A DNA stretch of 42,036 bases from Chitinophaga pinensis (lineage in GTDB: Bacteria > Bacteroidota > Bacteroidia > NS11-12g > UBA9320). The notes under the pieces are model-generated. The model was not told the DNA's origin, searched no databases, and worked only from the letters and a program-made list of their open reading frames with translations. Of the stretch, positions 16,464-25,819 are shown one piece after another. The position numbers and the translations under genes were made by a program. Numbering within the stretch: position 1 is the first letter of the stretch; every line of letters begins with the position of its first letter. The DNA lies in assembly GCA_945889315.1 (NCBI GenBank), contig CAMDBP010000013.1, forward strand, positions 1 to 42,036, in the 5' to 3' direction.

Positions 16464-16471
16464 CAAAAGTA
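16464..16471 (-). promoter_or_regulatory. Candidate -7 element of asnS
   Basis: On the minus strand this reads TACTTTTG, an exact TAnnTTTG match 36 bases before the ATG at 16427. It shares the short divergent region with rpoN, which has a TACTTTTT (16484-16491) on the other strand. Confidence 0.45.
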
Positions 16472-16501
16472 AGTTCTTATACCTACTTTTTACCTAAGCA
16501 C

Positions 16502-17956
16502 ATGCTAAAACAACATTTAAGTCAAAAACTACTTCAAAAACTAAGCCCTCAGCAGATACAATTTATCAAGCTGCTACAGCTTAATACCCTAAATTTTGAG
16601 GAACGGGTTGAAGAAGAACTGCTTGAAAATCCGGCATTAGAAAATGGCAAAGATGATGAGGAAGAGCTTGATTTTAGTTTTAGTGAGTCTGAAGATTTTG
16701 ATTACGAGAGCACCAAAGATGAATTTGACATTTCAGATTACTTGGGCGATGATGACGGTGGTGTGCAGCTTAGTGGCGACTATCAAGGAGATGCCGAAGA
16801 AAAAGAGTTTATGCCTGTGGTGTACCACATTTCGTTTAGAGAACGACTCTTAGAGCAAGTAACGGGAGCACTTAAAACCTCTGAAGAAGAAATCTTAGCC
16901 GATCAAATTATCGGAACTCTCGATGATGATGGTTACTTGAGAAGATCACTTGTGGCGATCAAAAACGATTTGCTTTTTACACAAAATATAAAAACCGACG
17001 AAGCTACCCTTGCTCGTATTTTAGGGTATATACAAGATTTAGATCCAGCGGGTGTAGGTGCACGAGATCTAAAAGAGTGCCTGTTGCTTCAAATCAAACG
17101 AAAACAAGAACTAGGGAATAATCCAATCTATAAACTTGCCTATGGTATTATAGATGAGATGATGGAAGATTTTTCTAAAAAGCACTACGCTAGAATTCTC
17201 AAAAAGTTTGATATATCTGAAGAATATCTTCGAGAAACATTGGAATTTATTGCCAGACTTAATCCAAAACCAGCGCAGTCTGGATCGGAGGGTGCTGAGA
17301 GTAAGGATTTTATTATACCAGATTTTATTGTCAAAGAAAATTATGGCAATTTGGAAGTGAGTTTAAATTCAAAAAACGCTCCTGAGCTTCGCGTTAGCAA
17401 ATCCTATAACGAAACGCTGCAAGGTTTTGATGTTAGCAAAGAGAAATCTCAAACTCAAAAGGATGCGGTGCAATACATCAAACAAAAGCTGGATGGAGCA
17501 AAGTGGTTTATTGATGCGGTAAAACAACGTCAAAATACCTTGCTGATAACTATGCGAAAGATTGTAGAAATTCAACAGGCCTTCTTTATGAGTGGCGACG
17601 AGTCTGATCTTAGACCTATGATATTAAAAGATATTGCAGAGCAAATAGGAATGGATATCTCGACCATATCTCGGGTGGCTAGCAGTAAATATGTAGAAAC
17701 TGATTTTGGTATTTTTTTGCTTAAAGACTTTTTTACAGAAGGAATTACAACAGACAGTGGGGAAGAAGTAAGTAATCGTGAAGTTAAAAAAATCCTGAAA
17801 GAAGCTATGGAAGCAGAAGACAAGAAAAAGCCACTCACCGACGAAGCACTCAAGGATATTTTAAAAGAAAAAGGCTATCAAATTGCGCGCAGAACCGTAG
17901 CAAAATACCGTGAACAACTAAATGTGCCGGTGGCTCGATTAAGAAAAGAATTATAA
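16502..17956 (+). CDS. rpoN: RNA polymerase sigma-54 factor
   Basis: 484 residues with the three-region layout of sigma-54: a Gln/Leu-rich activator-interacting region (1-45: KLLQKLSPQQIQFIKLLQL), an acidic linker (about 50-110), the core-binding domain, and a C-terminal DNA-binding part ending in the RpoN box RRTVAKYREQ (463-472). It directs RNA polymerase to -24/-12 promoters and needs an AAA+ enhancer-binding activator, none of which is in this window. The start ATG at 16502 lies 74 bases from the divergent asnS start. The two genes downstream follow with zero and seven bases spacing, so they are probably co-transcribed. Confidence 0.96.
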   Translation: MLKQHLSQKLLQKLSPQQIQFIKLLQLNTLNFEERVEEELLENPALENGKDDEEELDFSFSESEDFDYESTKDEFDISDYLGDDDGGVQLSGDYQGDAEEKEFMPVVYHISFRERLLEQVTGALKTSEEEILADQIIGTLDDDGYLRRSLVAIKNDLLFTQNIKTDEATLARILGYIQDLDPAGVGARDLKECLLLQIKRKQELGNNPIYKLAYGIIDEMMEDFSKKHYARILKKFDISEEYLRETLEFIARLNPKPAQSGSEGAESKDFIIPDFIVKENYGNLEVSLNSKNAPELRVSKSYNETLQGFDVSKEKSQTQKDAVQYIKQKLDGAKWFIDAVKQRQNTLLITMRKIVEIQQAFFMSGDESDLRPMILKDIAEQIGMDISTISRVASSKYVETDFGIFLLKDFFTEGITTDSGEEVSNREVKKILKEAMEAEDKKKPLTDEALKDILKEKGYQIARRTVAKYREQLNVPVARLRKEL

Positions 17957-18538
17957 ATGAAAGGTTTTTTAAACGTTGGTGCAATTGTGTTGCACCCTAT
18001 TTTTTTGCCGTTATATAGCTTGTTTATATACTGGCCGTTTGTCGTAGGACTCGATTTTTGGGGTGCAGGCGTTGGCTTGATATGGATTGGGTTTTTATAC
18101 CTTATTTTACCGTTGGTGTATTTTAAAGTAGTTCGCCACATTCATTTAGCAGAACCCAGTTTGCTAGACCGTAGGTCGATTTTTAGAACCTATTCCTTGA
18201 TAAATTTCGGATTCGCTTTGGTTAGTGTTTTTTTACTTACTGAGTATATAAGTTTCTATATCGGTGCAGGATTTTTGCATCTCTTCTTGTGGTTTTTGGT
18301 TTATCTAGAACTGAAAGCGAGCTGGCATGCTGCGGTATGGGGGTTTCTCGTGGGAAGTGCATTGATGATGTTTTATAAGTTCCACTTTGTAGGGATGCCT
18401 ATGCTTCTTTTGGTCTTTGTAGCTTTATCTGCCTTAGTTATTGCTATACGATATCTGCAAAAAGCCCACACCCCGCTTGAGTTAGCTACGGGGGCTGCAG
18501 TAGGAGTTATAAGCTCCTCTTTCATACTGTTTTTTTAA
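17957..18538 (+). CDS. PAP2-like integral membrane protein
   Basis: 193 residues, five to six hydrophobic helices covering almost the full length. The C-terminal AHTPLELATGAAVG resembles the third phosphatase motif of type 2 phosphatidic acid phosphatases (H-x3-D region, here without the Asp), while the first two motifs are not recognisable: residues RHIHLAEPSLLDRR (about 58-71) are the only charged, conserved-looking loop. It may be a degenerate PAP2 relative or an unrelated conserved Bacteroidota membrane protein. Its ATG follows directly on the rpoN stop codon, so it is likely translationally coupled. No function is claimed. Confidence 0.6.
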   Translation: MKGFLNVGAIVLHPIFLPLYSLFIYWPFVVGLDFWGAGVGLIWIGFLYLILPLVYFKVVRHIHLAEPSLLDRRSIFRTYSLINFGFALVSVFLLTEYISFYIGAGFLHLFLWFLVYLELKASWHAAVWGFLVGSALMMFYKFHFVGMPMLLLVFVALSALVIAIRYLQKAHTPLELATGAAVGVISSSFILFF

Positions 18539-18545
18539 ATTTAAA

Positions 18546-19331
18546 ATGAAGTCAGAATACCATACCATTTTATATACCCAAAACGAAGGGGTTACTACAA
18601 TTACCCTTAACCGTCCAGAGAGTTATAACGCTTTTACCGCTGAGATGCGCAGCGAACTTTTGCAAGCATTACAAACGGCAAGTGCCGATCCTGCGTGTCG
18701 CGTGGTGGTTTTAACTGGAGCCGGTAAAGCTTTTTGCTCTGGACAAGATTTGAAAGATATAGCGGGTGTAACAGTAGACTTTAATGATTTTTTGAAGAAC
18801 GGCTACAACCCAATTATTTTAGCCATGCGTACTATGCCTAAACCCATTGTTGGTAGAATTAATGGTGTGGCTGCAGGAGCAGGTTGTTCACTAGCTCTGG
18901 CATGTGACTATTGCATTGCCGATGAGAGAGCAAGTTTGGTTGAAGTTTTTGTAGGAATAGGATTGGTCTTAGATTCGGGGTCTTCTTATTTTTTACCTAG
19001 GTTAGTTGGTTCAAATAAGGCATTTGAGTTGGCTACGATGGGCACTAAAGTTTCTGCTAATGAAGCGGTTAGTTTGGGTATGATTAATAAAGCAGTGCCT
19101 TCCGATGAGTTAGATGATGCTATTTTACAAGTAGCGACCCATTATGCTAATGCCCCTACCAAAGCTATTGGTATGATTAAAAAAATGCTTAATGACTCAG
19201 GTAGTAAAACCCTAGAAGAGGTACTAGATTACGAAGCACACTTCCAAGACATTGCGGGAAGTTCAAGTGATTACGCAGAAGGTGTTAGCGCATTTTTAGA
19301 AAAGCGAAAGCCTGTGTTTAAAGGGCAATAA
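18546..19331 (+). CDS. paaG: Enoyl-CoA hydratase/isomerase family, PaaG-like
   Basis: 261 residues of the crotonase superfamily. Oxyanion-hole segments are CSGQDL (64-69) and GVAAGAG (107-113). The active-site stretch IGLVLDSGSSYFLPRLVG (138-155) matches the PaaG pattern, with Asp143 as candidate catalytic acid, and the two hydratase glutamates are absent, which points to an isomerase. PaaG converts ring-1,2-epoxyphenylacetyl-CoA to the oxepin and also isomerises enoyl-CoA double bonds. No other phenylacetate-pathway gene lies nearby, so a general enoyl-CoA isomerase role is possible. It is the third gene of the rpoN run, seven bases after the PAP2-like gene. Confidence 0.78.
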   Translation: MKSEYHTILYTQNEGVTTITLNRPESYNAFTAEMRSELLQALQTASADPACRVVVLTGAGKAFCSGQDLKDIAGVTVDFNDFLKNGYNPIILAMRTMPKPIVGRINGVAAGAGCSLALACDYCIADERASLVEVFVGIGLVLDSGSSYFLPRLVGSNKAFELATMGTKVSANEAVSLGMINKAVPSDELDDAILQVATHYANAPTKAIGMIKKMLNDSGSKTLEEVLDYEAHFQDIAGSSSDYAEGVSAFLEKRKPVFKGQ

Positions 19332-19405
19332 GGCAATTTAAATTCGGGCATACCGAGCGCTAGAAGTGAATTATGCTACATGATGCAATAATTCGTAAAT
19401 TTTAG

Positions 19406-19413
19406 TATTTTCG
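19406..19413 (+). promoter_or_regulatory. Candidate -7 element of the metalloprotease gene
   Basis: TATTTTCG, one base from TAnnTTTG (TTCG variant, also seen before udk and the M42 peptidase gene), 18 bases before the ATG at 19432. Confidence 0.35.
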
Positions 19414-19431
19414 AATCTTATAAAAATCAAG

Positions 19432-20733
19432 ATGCCGAAACAGTTACTTTCTATTTTAATTCTTTTTTTAAGTTTTAGCGCCTTTAGTCAAGAGGTAGAA
19501 CAATGCGGACATACTGCATATATGGAATACTTAGAATTAATCAATCCTGGGATTAAGCAAAATATGGATGTGACTTTTAAACAAGCGCTAACGCATAGTA
19601 AAATCAAAACCAAAACATCACAGGATACGATTCACACTATTCAAGTGGTTTTTCATATCGTGCACAATACCGCTCAACATAATTTAAGTGATGATTTAAT
19701 TACCTCACAAATGCGTGTGCTCAATGAATGTTATACGCGAACTAATCCAGACACCATCAATACGCGAGATATCTTTAAGCCAGTGGCGGGTGATGCGGGA
19801 ATTCGGTTTTTACTTGCTACCCAAGACCCTAATGGTAATCCAACAAGCGGGATTGTACGTGTTCAGACTTCTTTAACGACTTTTGGGTCTTCGCCTACCA
19901 GCCTTGCCATGACAGACCGTGTGAAGCAGGCGCCCTATGGCAGCGAAGCTTGGGATACGGATAAATATTTAAATATATGGGTGTGTGATTTGTCGTCACG
20001 CGGTCGTGACGGTTTATTGGGGTACGCTTATCCGCCTACAGGTGCAGATAATTGGCCAGGCACCAGTTCGTTTACTACAGCAGATAAACAAGGGGTCGTA
20101 TTGCATTACAAAATAGTAGGAGAGGATAACCCTTCTTCTTTAGCTACAGGAGAGAAAACAGCGGTGCATGAAGTAGGACATTATTTAGGGTTACGCCATA
20201 TATGGGGGGATGGAGGATGCACGGTAGATGACTATATGGAAGATACGCCTCCATCGAGTGCTGCCAATCAATATTGTTATCCATCCATTAATTCTTGCTA
20301 CAGTGCTCAGCCAAACGATTTGCCCGATATGATTGAAAATTATATGGATTATACACCAGGGACATGTCAAAATATGTTTACCCAACAGCAGGTAGCCCAA
20401 ATGAGAGCTAACCTTTCAGTTTTTAGAGCAACTATATTTTCTACTTATATTCCTGCACCACCAGCGCCTCCAATTATATATCCGTTTGGTGTATTTAGCA
20501 GTGCACTTAACAATGATGTGTATGTGAGTCTCGGTGAGTTGCCAGAAGATGACGCATCGCAGTATGTCTTAAAGTTCTTTACTCCTTTAGGACAGGTCGT
20601 TCATGAAGCAACACTAAACAATGAAGCATATCAGGCGGTAAATGGTATTATTGGGTTACATGGGGCCTTTATTTACCAGCTAACCAGAGATGGGGAAGAA
20701 ATAGCTAAGGGTAAAGTAGTATTGGGATTTTAA
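19432..20733 (+). CDS. Exported M43 (pappalysin-like) zinc metalloprotease
   Basis: 433 residues. Signal peptide at 1-20 (hydrophobic LLSILILFLSFSAFSQ). The catalytic domain carries HEVGHYLGLRH at 246-256, the extended metzincin zinc site, followed by WGDGGC and a Met-turn at NYMDY (303-307); paired cysteines near 263-311 suit an extracellular fold. A Pro-rich linker (341-348) leads to a C-terminal domain of about 80 residues with the pattern of a type IX secretion sorting domain (YVLKFFTPLGQVV, then GAFIYQL, then GKVVLGF at the end). It is therefore probably secreted or surface-attached through the type IX system and digests external protein. It is a single gene with its own promoter-like element. 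Confidence 0.87.
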   Translation: MPKQLLSILILFLSFSAFSQEVEQCGHTAYMEYLELINPGIKQNMDVTFKQALTHSKIKTKTSQDTIHTIQVVFHIVHNTAQHNLSDDLITSQMRVLNECYTRTNPDTINTRDIFKPVAGDAGIRFLLATQDPNGNPTSGIVRVQTSLTTFGSSPTSLAMTDRVKQAPYGSEAWDTDKYLNIWVCDLSSRGRDGLLGYAYPPTGADNWPGTSSFTTADKQGVVLHYKIVGEDNPSSLATGEKTAVHEVGHYLGLRHIWGDGGCTVDDYMEDTPPSSAANQYCYPSINSCYSAQPNDLPDMIENYMDYTPGTCQNMFTQQQVAQMRANLSVFRATIFSTYIPAPPAPPIIYPFGVFSSALNNDVYVSLGELPEDDASQYVLKFFTPLGQVVHEATLNNEAYQAVNGIIGLHGAFIYQLTRDGEEIAKGKVVLGF

Positions 20734-20935
20734 GGAAGGTTCTTGGCGATTAGGGTAAGTTCTTATGCCTTAGCAAATCACAATGCATGTTGTCTTTGAA
20801 TTAGATTTAGCGCAATTGCGTAATTCCGCAGATGGTTAGGGTATGGTAAAAATGAATTGAGACCCCAGTTTCAGAAATGATAATTCATCGCATGATTTTA
20901 TTTCATCATTTTTAATGAATCTAACTGTCTCTGAC

Positions 20936-20967
20936 TTGCGGATAAAAAAGCAAAAAGAATAAATTTG
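20936..20967 (+). promoter_or_regulatory. Promoter of the aconitase gene
   Basis: TTG (20936-20938), 21 bases, then TAAATTTG (20960-20967): both elements of the Bacteroidota consensus at suitable spacing. The -7 element ends 11 bases before the ATG, so the leader would be only a few bases. The rest of the 245-base gap has no gene, only AT-rich imperfect repeats. Confidence 0.65.
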
Positions 20968-20978
20968 CAACTACAATC

Positions 20979-23255
20979 ATGAGCAACACGGTATTCGACC
21001 TCGATTTAATTCAAAAAACCTATAAAAATTTAGAAAGTAAAGTAGCTGCAGCCAGAGCTGTGGTAGGGAAACCACTTACACTTTCAGAAAAAATATTATA
21101 CAGTCATCTTTGGGATGGCAATGCATCTACGGCCTTCGTAAGAGGTAAAGATTATGTAGATTTTGCCCCAGACCGTATCGCTTGTCAAGATGCTACGGCA
21201 CAAATGGCTCTTTTGCAATTTATGCAAGCGGGTAAAAAGAAAGTGGCCGTTCCGACTACGGTACATTGCGACCACTTAATTCAAGCTAAAATAGGTGCAA
21301 ATGAAGATTTGCAAAATGCTATTAATACCTCTAATGAGGTTTTTAACTTCTTAGAATCTGTTTCGGATAAGTACGGAATTGGATTTTGGAAACCAGGAGC
21401 AGGCATTATTCATCAAGTGGTCCTAGAAAACTATGCTTTTCCAGGGGGCATGATGATTGGAACCGATTCACATACGGTAAACGCCGGCGGCTTGGGTATG
21501 GTAGCCATAGGAGTAGGCGGAGCTGATGCGGTAGATGTGATGGCTGGTATGGCTTGGGAGCTTAAGTTTCCTAAGTTGATTGGTGTAAAATTAACGGGTA
21601 AGTTTAGCGGATGGTCAGCACCTAAAGATGTTATCTTAAAAGTAGCAGGAATACTTTCTGTAAAAGGTGGTACAGGCGCTATTGTAGAATATTTTGGTGA
21701 AGGTGCTACCTCTATGTCATGTACAGGTAAAGGTACTATTTGCAACATGGGGGCAGAAATCGGAGCTACTACATCTACTTTTGGTTATGATGATAGTATG
21801 GAGCGTTACCTTAGAGCTACAGGTAGATCTGAAGTTGCTGATCTTGCTAACCACGTGAGAGAGCACCTAACGGGTGACGATGAAGTATATGCGAATCCAG
21901 AGCAATACTTTGATCAGGTAATCGAAATAAACCTAAGCGAGCTAAAACCTCACATGAACGGTCCTTTTACTCCAGATTTAGATACCAAAGTTGGTGAAAT
22001 GAAAGAAAAGGCAGAAGCCAACGGTTGGCCTCTTGATGTAGAATGGGGACTTATAGGTTCATGTACCAACTCTTCATACGAAGATTTGAGCAGAGCAGCA
22101 TCTATTGCTAAACAAGCAGTGGATAAAGGGATCACCATGAAAGCGCAACTGGGCATTAATCCAGGTTCTGAAACAGTGCGATATACCGCAGAGCGAGATG
22201 GCTTGTTGGGTATTTTTGAAGACCTAAATGCTGTAATTTTTACCAATGCTTGTGGTCCTTGTATTGGTCAATGGGCTAGATACAGCGATCCTAAAAATGC
22301 GCCTAAAAATAGTATCATTCACTCATTTAACAGAAATTTTAGCAAACGCGCAGACGGTAACCCTAACACCCACGCCTTTGTTGCTTCGCCAGAAATCGTA
22401 GCAGCAATCGCTATTTCAGGTCGCTTAGATTTTAATCCTGCTACTGATAGCCTGATCAATAAAAAAGGGGAAGCGGTAATGCTAGACGAACCTACTGGAT
22501 TTGAATTGCCTCCAAAAGGATTTGGCGTAGAAGATAATGGTTACCTTGCTCCATCCGAGGATGGCAGTGAGGTAAGTGTAAAAGTAGATCCAAACTCGAA
22601 GAGATTACAGTTATTAGAAGGTTTCTTGCCTTGGGAAGGTAGAGATTTGAAAGGGCTTAAATTACTTATCAAAGCAAAAGGTAAATGTACTACGGATCAT
22701 ATTTCTATGGCGGGTCCATGGCTATCCTACAGAGGGCATCTAGATAATATTTCAAATAACTGCTTGATTGGTGCAGAAAATGCATTTAACGGGAAGCCAG
22801 ATTCAATCTTAAACCCTTACACGGGTCAGTACGAAGGTGTTCCTCAAGTAGCTAGAGCAATAAAAGCTTCTGGTGAATTTTCCATCGTTTTTGGAGAAGA
22901 AAATTATGGTGAAGGTTCAAGTAGAGAACATGCAGCTATGGAACCAAGATTCTTGGCGGTAAGAGCGGTAGTTGTAAAATCCTTTGCACGTATACACGAG
23001 ACAAACCTTAAAAAACAAGGAATGTTAGGCTTAACATTTGCTAATTCAACTGATTACGATTTAATACAAGAAACAGATACGTTTGATATACTAGGCTTAG
23101 AGTCTTTTGCTGAAGGTGTGCCTTTAACTATAGTCGTACATCACGAGGATGGAACAAGTCATAGTATTGTAGCTAATCACACGTACAACGAAGCCCAGAT
23201 AGCTTGGTTTAGAGCTGGAAGCGCGTTGAACTTAATCAAACAACAAAGCGCGTAA
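20979..23255 (+). CDS. acn: Aconitate hydratase, mitochondrial-like type
   Basis: 758 residues, the length of mitochondrial-type aconitase rather than AcnA (about 890) or AcnB (about 865). The [4Fe-4S] ligands are Cys362 in [10 protein letters not shown] and Cys425 and Cys428 in [10 protein letters not shown]. Other active-site segments are visible: [18 protein letters not shown], and in the swivel domain [16 protein letters not shown]. It isomerises citrate to isocitrate in the TCA cycle. No isocitrate dehydrogenase or citrate synthase is next to it. It probably has a good promoter directly upstream; a separate element precedes the following gene. Confidence 0.95.
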   Translation: MSNTVFDLDLIQKTYKNLESKVAAARAVVGKPLTLSEKILYSHLWDGNASTAFVRGKDYVDFAPDRIACQDATAQMALLQFMQAGKKKVAVPTTVHCDHLIQAKIGANEDLQNAINTSNEVFNFLESVSDKYGIGFWKPGAGIIHQVVLENYAFPGGMMIGTDSHTVNAGGLGMVAIGVGGADAVDVMAGMAWELKFPKLIGVKLTGKFSGWSAPKDVILKVAGILSVKGGTGAIVEYFGEGATSMSCTGKGTICNMGAEIGATTSTFGYDDSMERYLRATGRSEVADLANHVREHLTGDDEVYANPEQYFDQVIEINLSELKPHMNGPFTPDLDTKVGEMKEKAEANGWPLDVEWGLIGSCTNSSYEDLSRAASIAKQAVDKGITMKAQLGINPGSETVRYTAERDGLLGIFEDLNAVIFTNACGPCIGQWARYSDPKNAPKNSIIHSFNRNFSKRADGNPNTHAFVASPEIVAAIAISGRLDFNPATDSLINKKGEAVMLDEPTGFELPPKGFGVEDNGYLAPSEDGSEVSVKVDPNSKRLQLLEGFLPWEGRDLKGLKLLIKAKGKCTTDHISMAGPWLSYRGHLDNISNNCLIGAENAFNGKPDSILNPYTGQYEGVPQVARAIKASGEFSIVFGEENYGEGSSREHAAMEPRFLAVRAVVVKSFARIHETNLKKQGMLGLTFANSTDYDLIQETDTFDILGLESFAEGVPLTIVVHHEDGTSHSIVANHTYNEAQIAWFRAGSALNLIKQQSA

Positions 23256-23279
23256 AAGAGACGTTAAGTAATTTAAGTG

Positions 23280-23287
23280 TAATATTG
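23280..23287 (+). promoter_or_regulatory. Candidate -7 element of the coiled-coil protein/rbfA operon
   Basis: TAATATTG is one base from TAnnTTTG, 49 bases before the ATG at 23337. No -33 TTG is seen. Confidence 0.3.
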
Positions 23288-23336
23288 CACCCATAGTACA
23301 AATTACCAAAAAGCTAACCTTAAAAAAATAAATACA

Positions 23337-24251
23337 ATGACATTAGAAGTTAAAGATCAAAAAAGTAGAAGATTATTGTTCGCTATGATATTCGGTTTAT
23401 TGCTATTAAACGTTGGTTTAATCTATAAGTTAGTTACCAAAAGTGATCAACTAAATAAGACTACCACGGAGTTGAAAAGTACTTCTGAAGATCTCGAAGA
23501 ACTTCAACTGTTAGAAACAGAACTAAGAGATAATCTGGCAGAAAAAACGGGACAAAATGCACAACTAGACAGCATCATTGGAATTAGAGATGCTGAATTG
23601 CAAGCTAAAGTCGCTGAAATTCGTAAGATGTTAAAAAGTGGGAAATTGACTGCATCTAAAGCCAAAAGCGAAATTGCTAATTTGCGAAGTGAAATAAAAG
23701 CATTGACCGATGAAATAGAAAGACTAAGTAAAGAAAACCAATACTTGAAAGACGAAAACTATGTAATTCAAAAGCAAGTAGAAGCGGAGCAAGGAAAAGT
23801 AGCAGAAATGGTGGTAGTGAATACTGAACTTACGAAGCAAGTTGCTGTTGGGTCGCGTATTTTCTTTAAAGCATTCGATGTATTGCCGCTAAGAGATGCC
23901 GTATTTGGTGATTTTAAAACGACTGATAAAATCAGTAAGCTAGATAAAATAGATGTTAACTATGTGCTAGCCAATAACGACTTAGCAAGTAAAGGTGAAA
24001 AAACACTTTATTTTCAAGTCATAACACCAAACAAAAGCACGCTCCACAATAGCTCAGCAGGTTCTGGTACATTTAATTTCGACGGGAGTGAAAGAATGTT
24101 TACGGTAAAAAAAGTAGTTAACTTCCAAAATGCGAATGAAAAAGGTAGTTTGAGCATACCTAAAACAGATGGAATGACGGCTGGTAAATACATTCTAAAT
24201 GTGTTTAGCGATGACCATAAAATGGGAAGCTCTGAGTTTACCCTTAAATAA
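23337..24251 (+). CDS. Membrane-anchored coiled-coil protein of unknown function
   Basis: 304 residues, not recognised. One hydrophobic helix at about 13-33 (LLFAMIFGLLLLNVGLIYKLV) follows a short basic N-terminus, giving an N-in, C-out signal anchor. Residues about 35-165 are highly charged with heptad spacing and a predicted long coiled coil. The rest (about 170-304) alternates hydrophobic and polar residues like a small beta domain, ending FTLK. It lies 85 bases after the aconitase gene and three bases before rbfA, so it heads the rbfA-permease-pth operon. The layout suits an envelope protein that bridges the periplasm or senses assembly, but that is only inference from architecture. Confidence 0.7.
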   Translation: MTLEVKDQKSRRLLFAMIFGLLLLNVGLIYKLVTKSDQLNKTTTELKSTSEDLEELQLLETELRDNLAEKTGQNAQLDSIIGIRDAELQAKVAEIRKMLKSGKLTASKAKSEIANLRSEIKALTDEIERLSKENQYLKDENYVIQKQVEAEQGKVAEMVVVNTELTKQVAVGSRIFFKAFDVLPLRDAVFGDFKTTDKISKLDKIDVNYVLANNDLASKGEKTLYFQVITPNKSTLHNSSAGSGTFNFDGSERMFTVKKVVNFQNANEKGSLSIPKTDGMTAGKYILNVFSDDHKMGSSEFTLK

Positions 24252-24254
24252 TAA

Positions 24255-24608
24255 ATGAGCATACGCACCGAGAAGATATCGCGTTCCATCCAACGAGATT
24301 TAGCCCCTATTTTGTCTCGCTATGGTAGTAAGATTCTTCCAGGAGAACTAATTACTGTAGTAGAAGTAGTAGCAACTGCGGACTTAGGCTTAGCCAAAAT
24401 ATATGTGAGTATTTTAGGATCCAAGGATAGGGAGGTTAGTCTTCGAACTATTGAATTTCATAATAAAGAAATAAGAAGAGAGTTGGCCATGATTATTGGT
24501 AAGCGTATTCGTAAAATACCGGAACTCAATTTCTATTTAGATAGTACGTTAGATTATGCGCAACGCATCAATAAAATTTTAGATAATCTTGATTTAGGAG
24601 AGGAGTGA
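24255..24608 (+). CDS. rbfA: Ribosome-binding factor A
   Basis: 117 residues, normal for RbfA. The N-terminus RTEKISRSIQRDLAPIL, the KH-like strand-helix pattern TVVEVVATADLGLAKIYVSIL, and the C-terminal KIPELNFYLDSTLDYAQRINKIL (family pattern P-x-L-x-F-x-x-D-x-S) are clear. It assists maturation of the 30S subunit and the 16S 5' end, notably in the cold. It is embedded in an operon: three bases after the coiled-coil protein gene and overlapping the permease start by four bases. Confidence 0.95.
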   Translation: MSIRTEKISRSIQRDLAPILSRYGSKILPGELITVVEVVATADLGLAKIYVSILGSKDREVSLRTIEFHNKEIRRELAMIIGKRIRKIPELNFYLDSTLDYAQRINKILDNLDLGEE

Positions 24609-25819
24609 GACTTCCTCTTTTTATAGCATTCAGGTATCTTTTTTCGAAGAAAAAAGTGAATGCCATCAATGTAATTACGGGTATTGCGATGCTCGGATTT
24701 GGAGTTGGGGCGTTCGCAATGATTGTGATTCTATCCACATTGAATGGGTTTGAAAAAATTCTGGAATTGACTATCAATAAGTACGATCCAGAGATTACAA
24801 TCACGTCCAATGGACAAAAAACTTTTTATTATACCGATGTTTTAAAGTCGAAAATAACAGCGCTAAAGGAGGTCCAAAATGTGGCACAAGCGTTGGAAGA
24901 AAAGGTAGTTGTTAAATACGATCAACATCAAGAAATAGGCAGGATAAAAGGAGTAAGTGAAAATTTTGCATCGGACAAACTAGACTCATTACTAATTTTA
25001 GGAAATTATAATTTAGGAGATTCTTCACAGTATTATGGTGTTTTTGGGGGTGGATTGTCACGCAAGCTGAATCTATTTCCAGGTAGTCCTGAGTTAGTTA
25101 CGATTTTTGTTCCACGCCGAGACATCGACTATAATTCACTCAATCCTATGGCTTCTTTGAGCGCTGGTTACCTAAGAGCAAGTGGTATTTTTACGGTTAA
25201 TGAAGAAAAGGATAATGAAACCTTCATCACATCCCTGGCTTTTGCTCAAAAACTGTTGACATATCCAGGAGCTATTAGTTCGTTAGAGTTAACTTTAAAA
25301 AACGGCGCAGATGCAACCGAAGTAAAAAAGGAACTTGAGACAACGCTTGGTAAAAAATGGGTTATTAAGACCCGACGCGAACTTAATGAGATGATTTATA
25401 AAATTGTGAGCAGTGAGAAGTGGTTTACTTTTGCCATTCTGGCATTGGTGCTAATTATTTCGTCTTTTAATATTTTTGGGTCATTAATTATGCTAGTTTT
25501 AGATAAGAAAAAGGATATTGGGATACTCAAAAGCATGGGTATTCAGGAGAGCACCATCCGAAGAGTTTTTCTTTGGCAAGGAAGTTATATTGCGATTATA
25601 GGTGGAGGTGTAGGTATTATTTTAGCCTGTGTTTTGGTTATTTGTCAGCAACAATTTGGGTGGTTACAACTAGAAAATGCAATTGTTGACGCGTATCCCG
25701 TGAAACTAATCTGGACAGACATTCTGCTCACATTTGCTACGGTAAGTATTCTTGGGTATTTGATATCGCTATATCCCGCCCACAAAGCGGCAATAACTCA
25801 AATCAATAAAATTAATTAA
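24605..25819 (+). CDS. FtsX-like ABC permease of the LolC/LolE type
   Basis: 404 residues with the MacB/FtsX layout: one N-terminal helix (about 19-45) in a conserved segment (YLFSKKKVNAINVITGIAM), a periplasmic domain of about 220 residues, then three C-terminal helices (about 274-300, 316-345, 370-392). The cytoplasmic coupling segment KDIGILKSMG is clear. LolC/LolE permeases extract lipoproteins from the inner membrane for transport to the outer membrane with the ATPase LolD and carrier LolA; neither partner gene is here. The start is a GTG that overlaps the rbfA stop by four bases. A different substrate for this permease cannot be ruled out. Confidence 0.85.
   Translation: MRLPLFIAFRYLFSKKKVNAINVITGIAMLGFGVGAFAMIVILSTLNGFEKILELTINKYDPEITITSNGQKTFYYTDVLKSKITALKEVQNVAQALEEKVVVKYDQHQEIGRIKGVSENFASDKLDSLLILGNYNLGDSSQYYGVFGGGLSRKLNLFPGSPELVTIFVPRRDIDYNSLNPMASLSAGYLRASGIFTVNEEKDNETFITSLAFAQKLLTYPGAISSLELTLKNGADATEVKKELETTLGKKWVIKTRRELNEMIYKIVSSEKWFTFAILALVLIISSFNIFGSLIMLVLDKKKDIGILKSMGIQESTIRRVFLWQGSYIAIIGGGVGIILACVLVICQQQFGWLQLENAIVDAYPVKLIWTDILLTFATVSILGYLISLYPAHKAAITQINKIN

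Noticed and set aside
16428-16466. Longer AsnS start at a TTG giving 13 extra residues
   Set aside because: The TTG belongs to a TACTTTTG promoter element and the extension lies outside the OB-fold start; ATG at 16427 is better.
20860-20930. Imperfect inverted and direct repeats around ATTCAT/ATGAAT upstream of the aconitase promoter
   Set aside because: Arms are short and interrupted and the region is AT-rich; no better than expected by chance.
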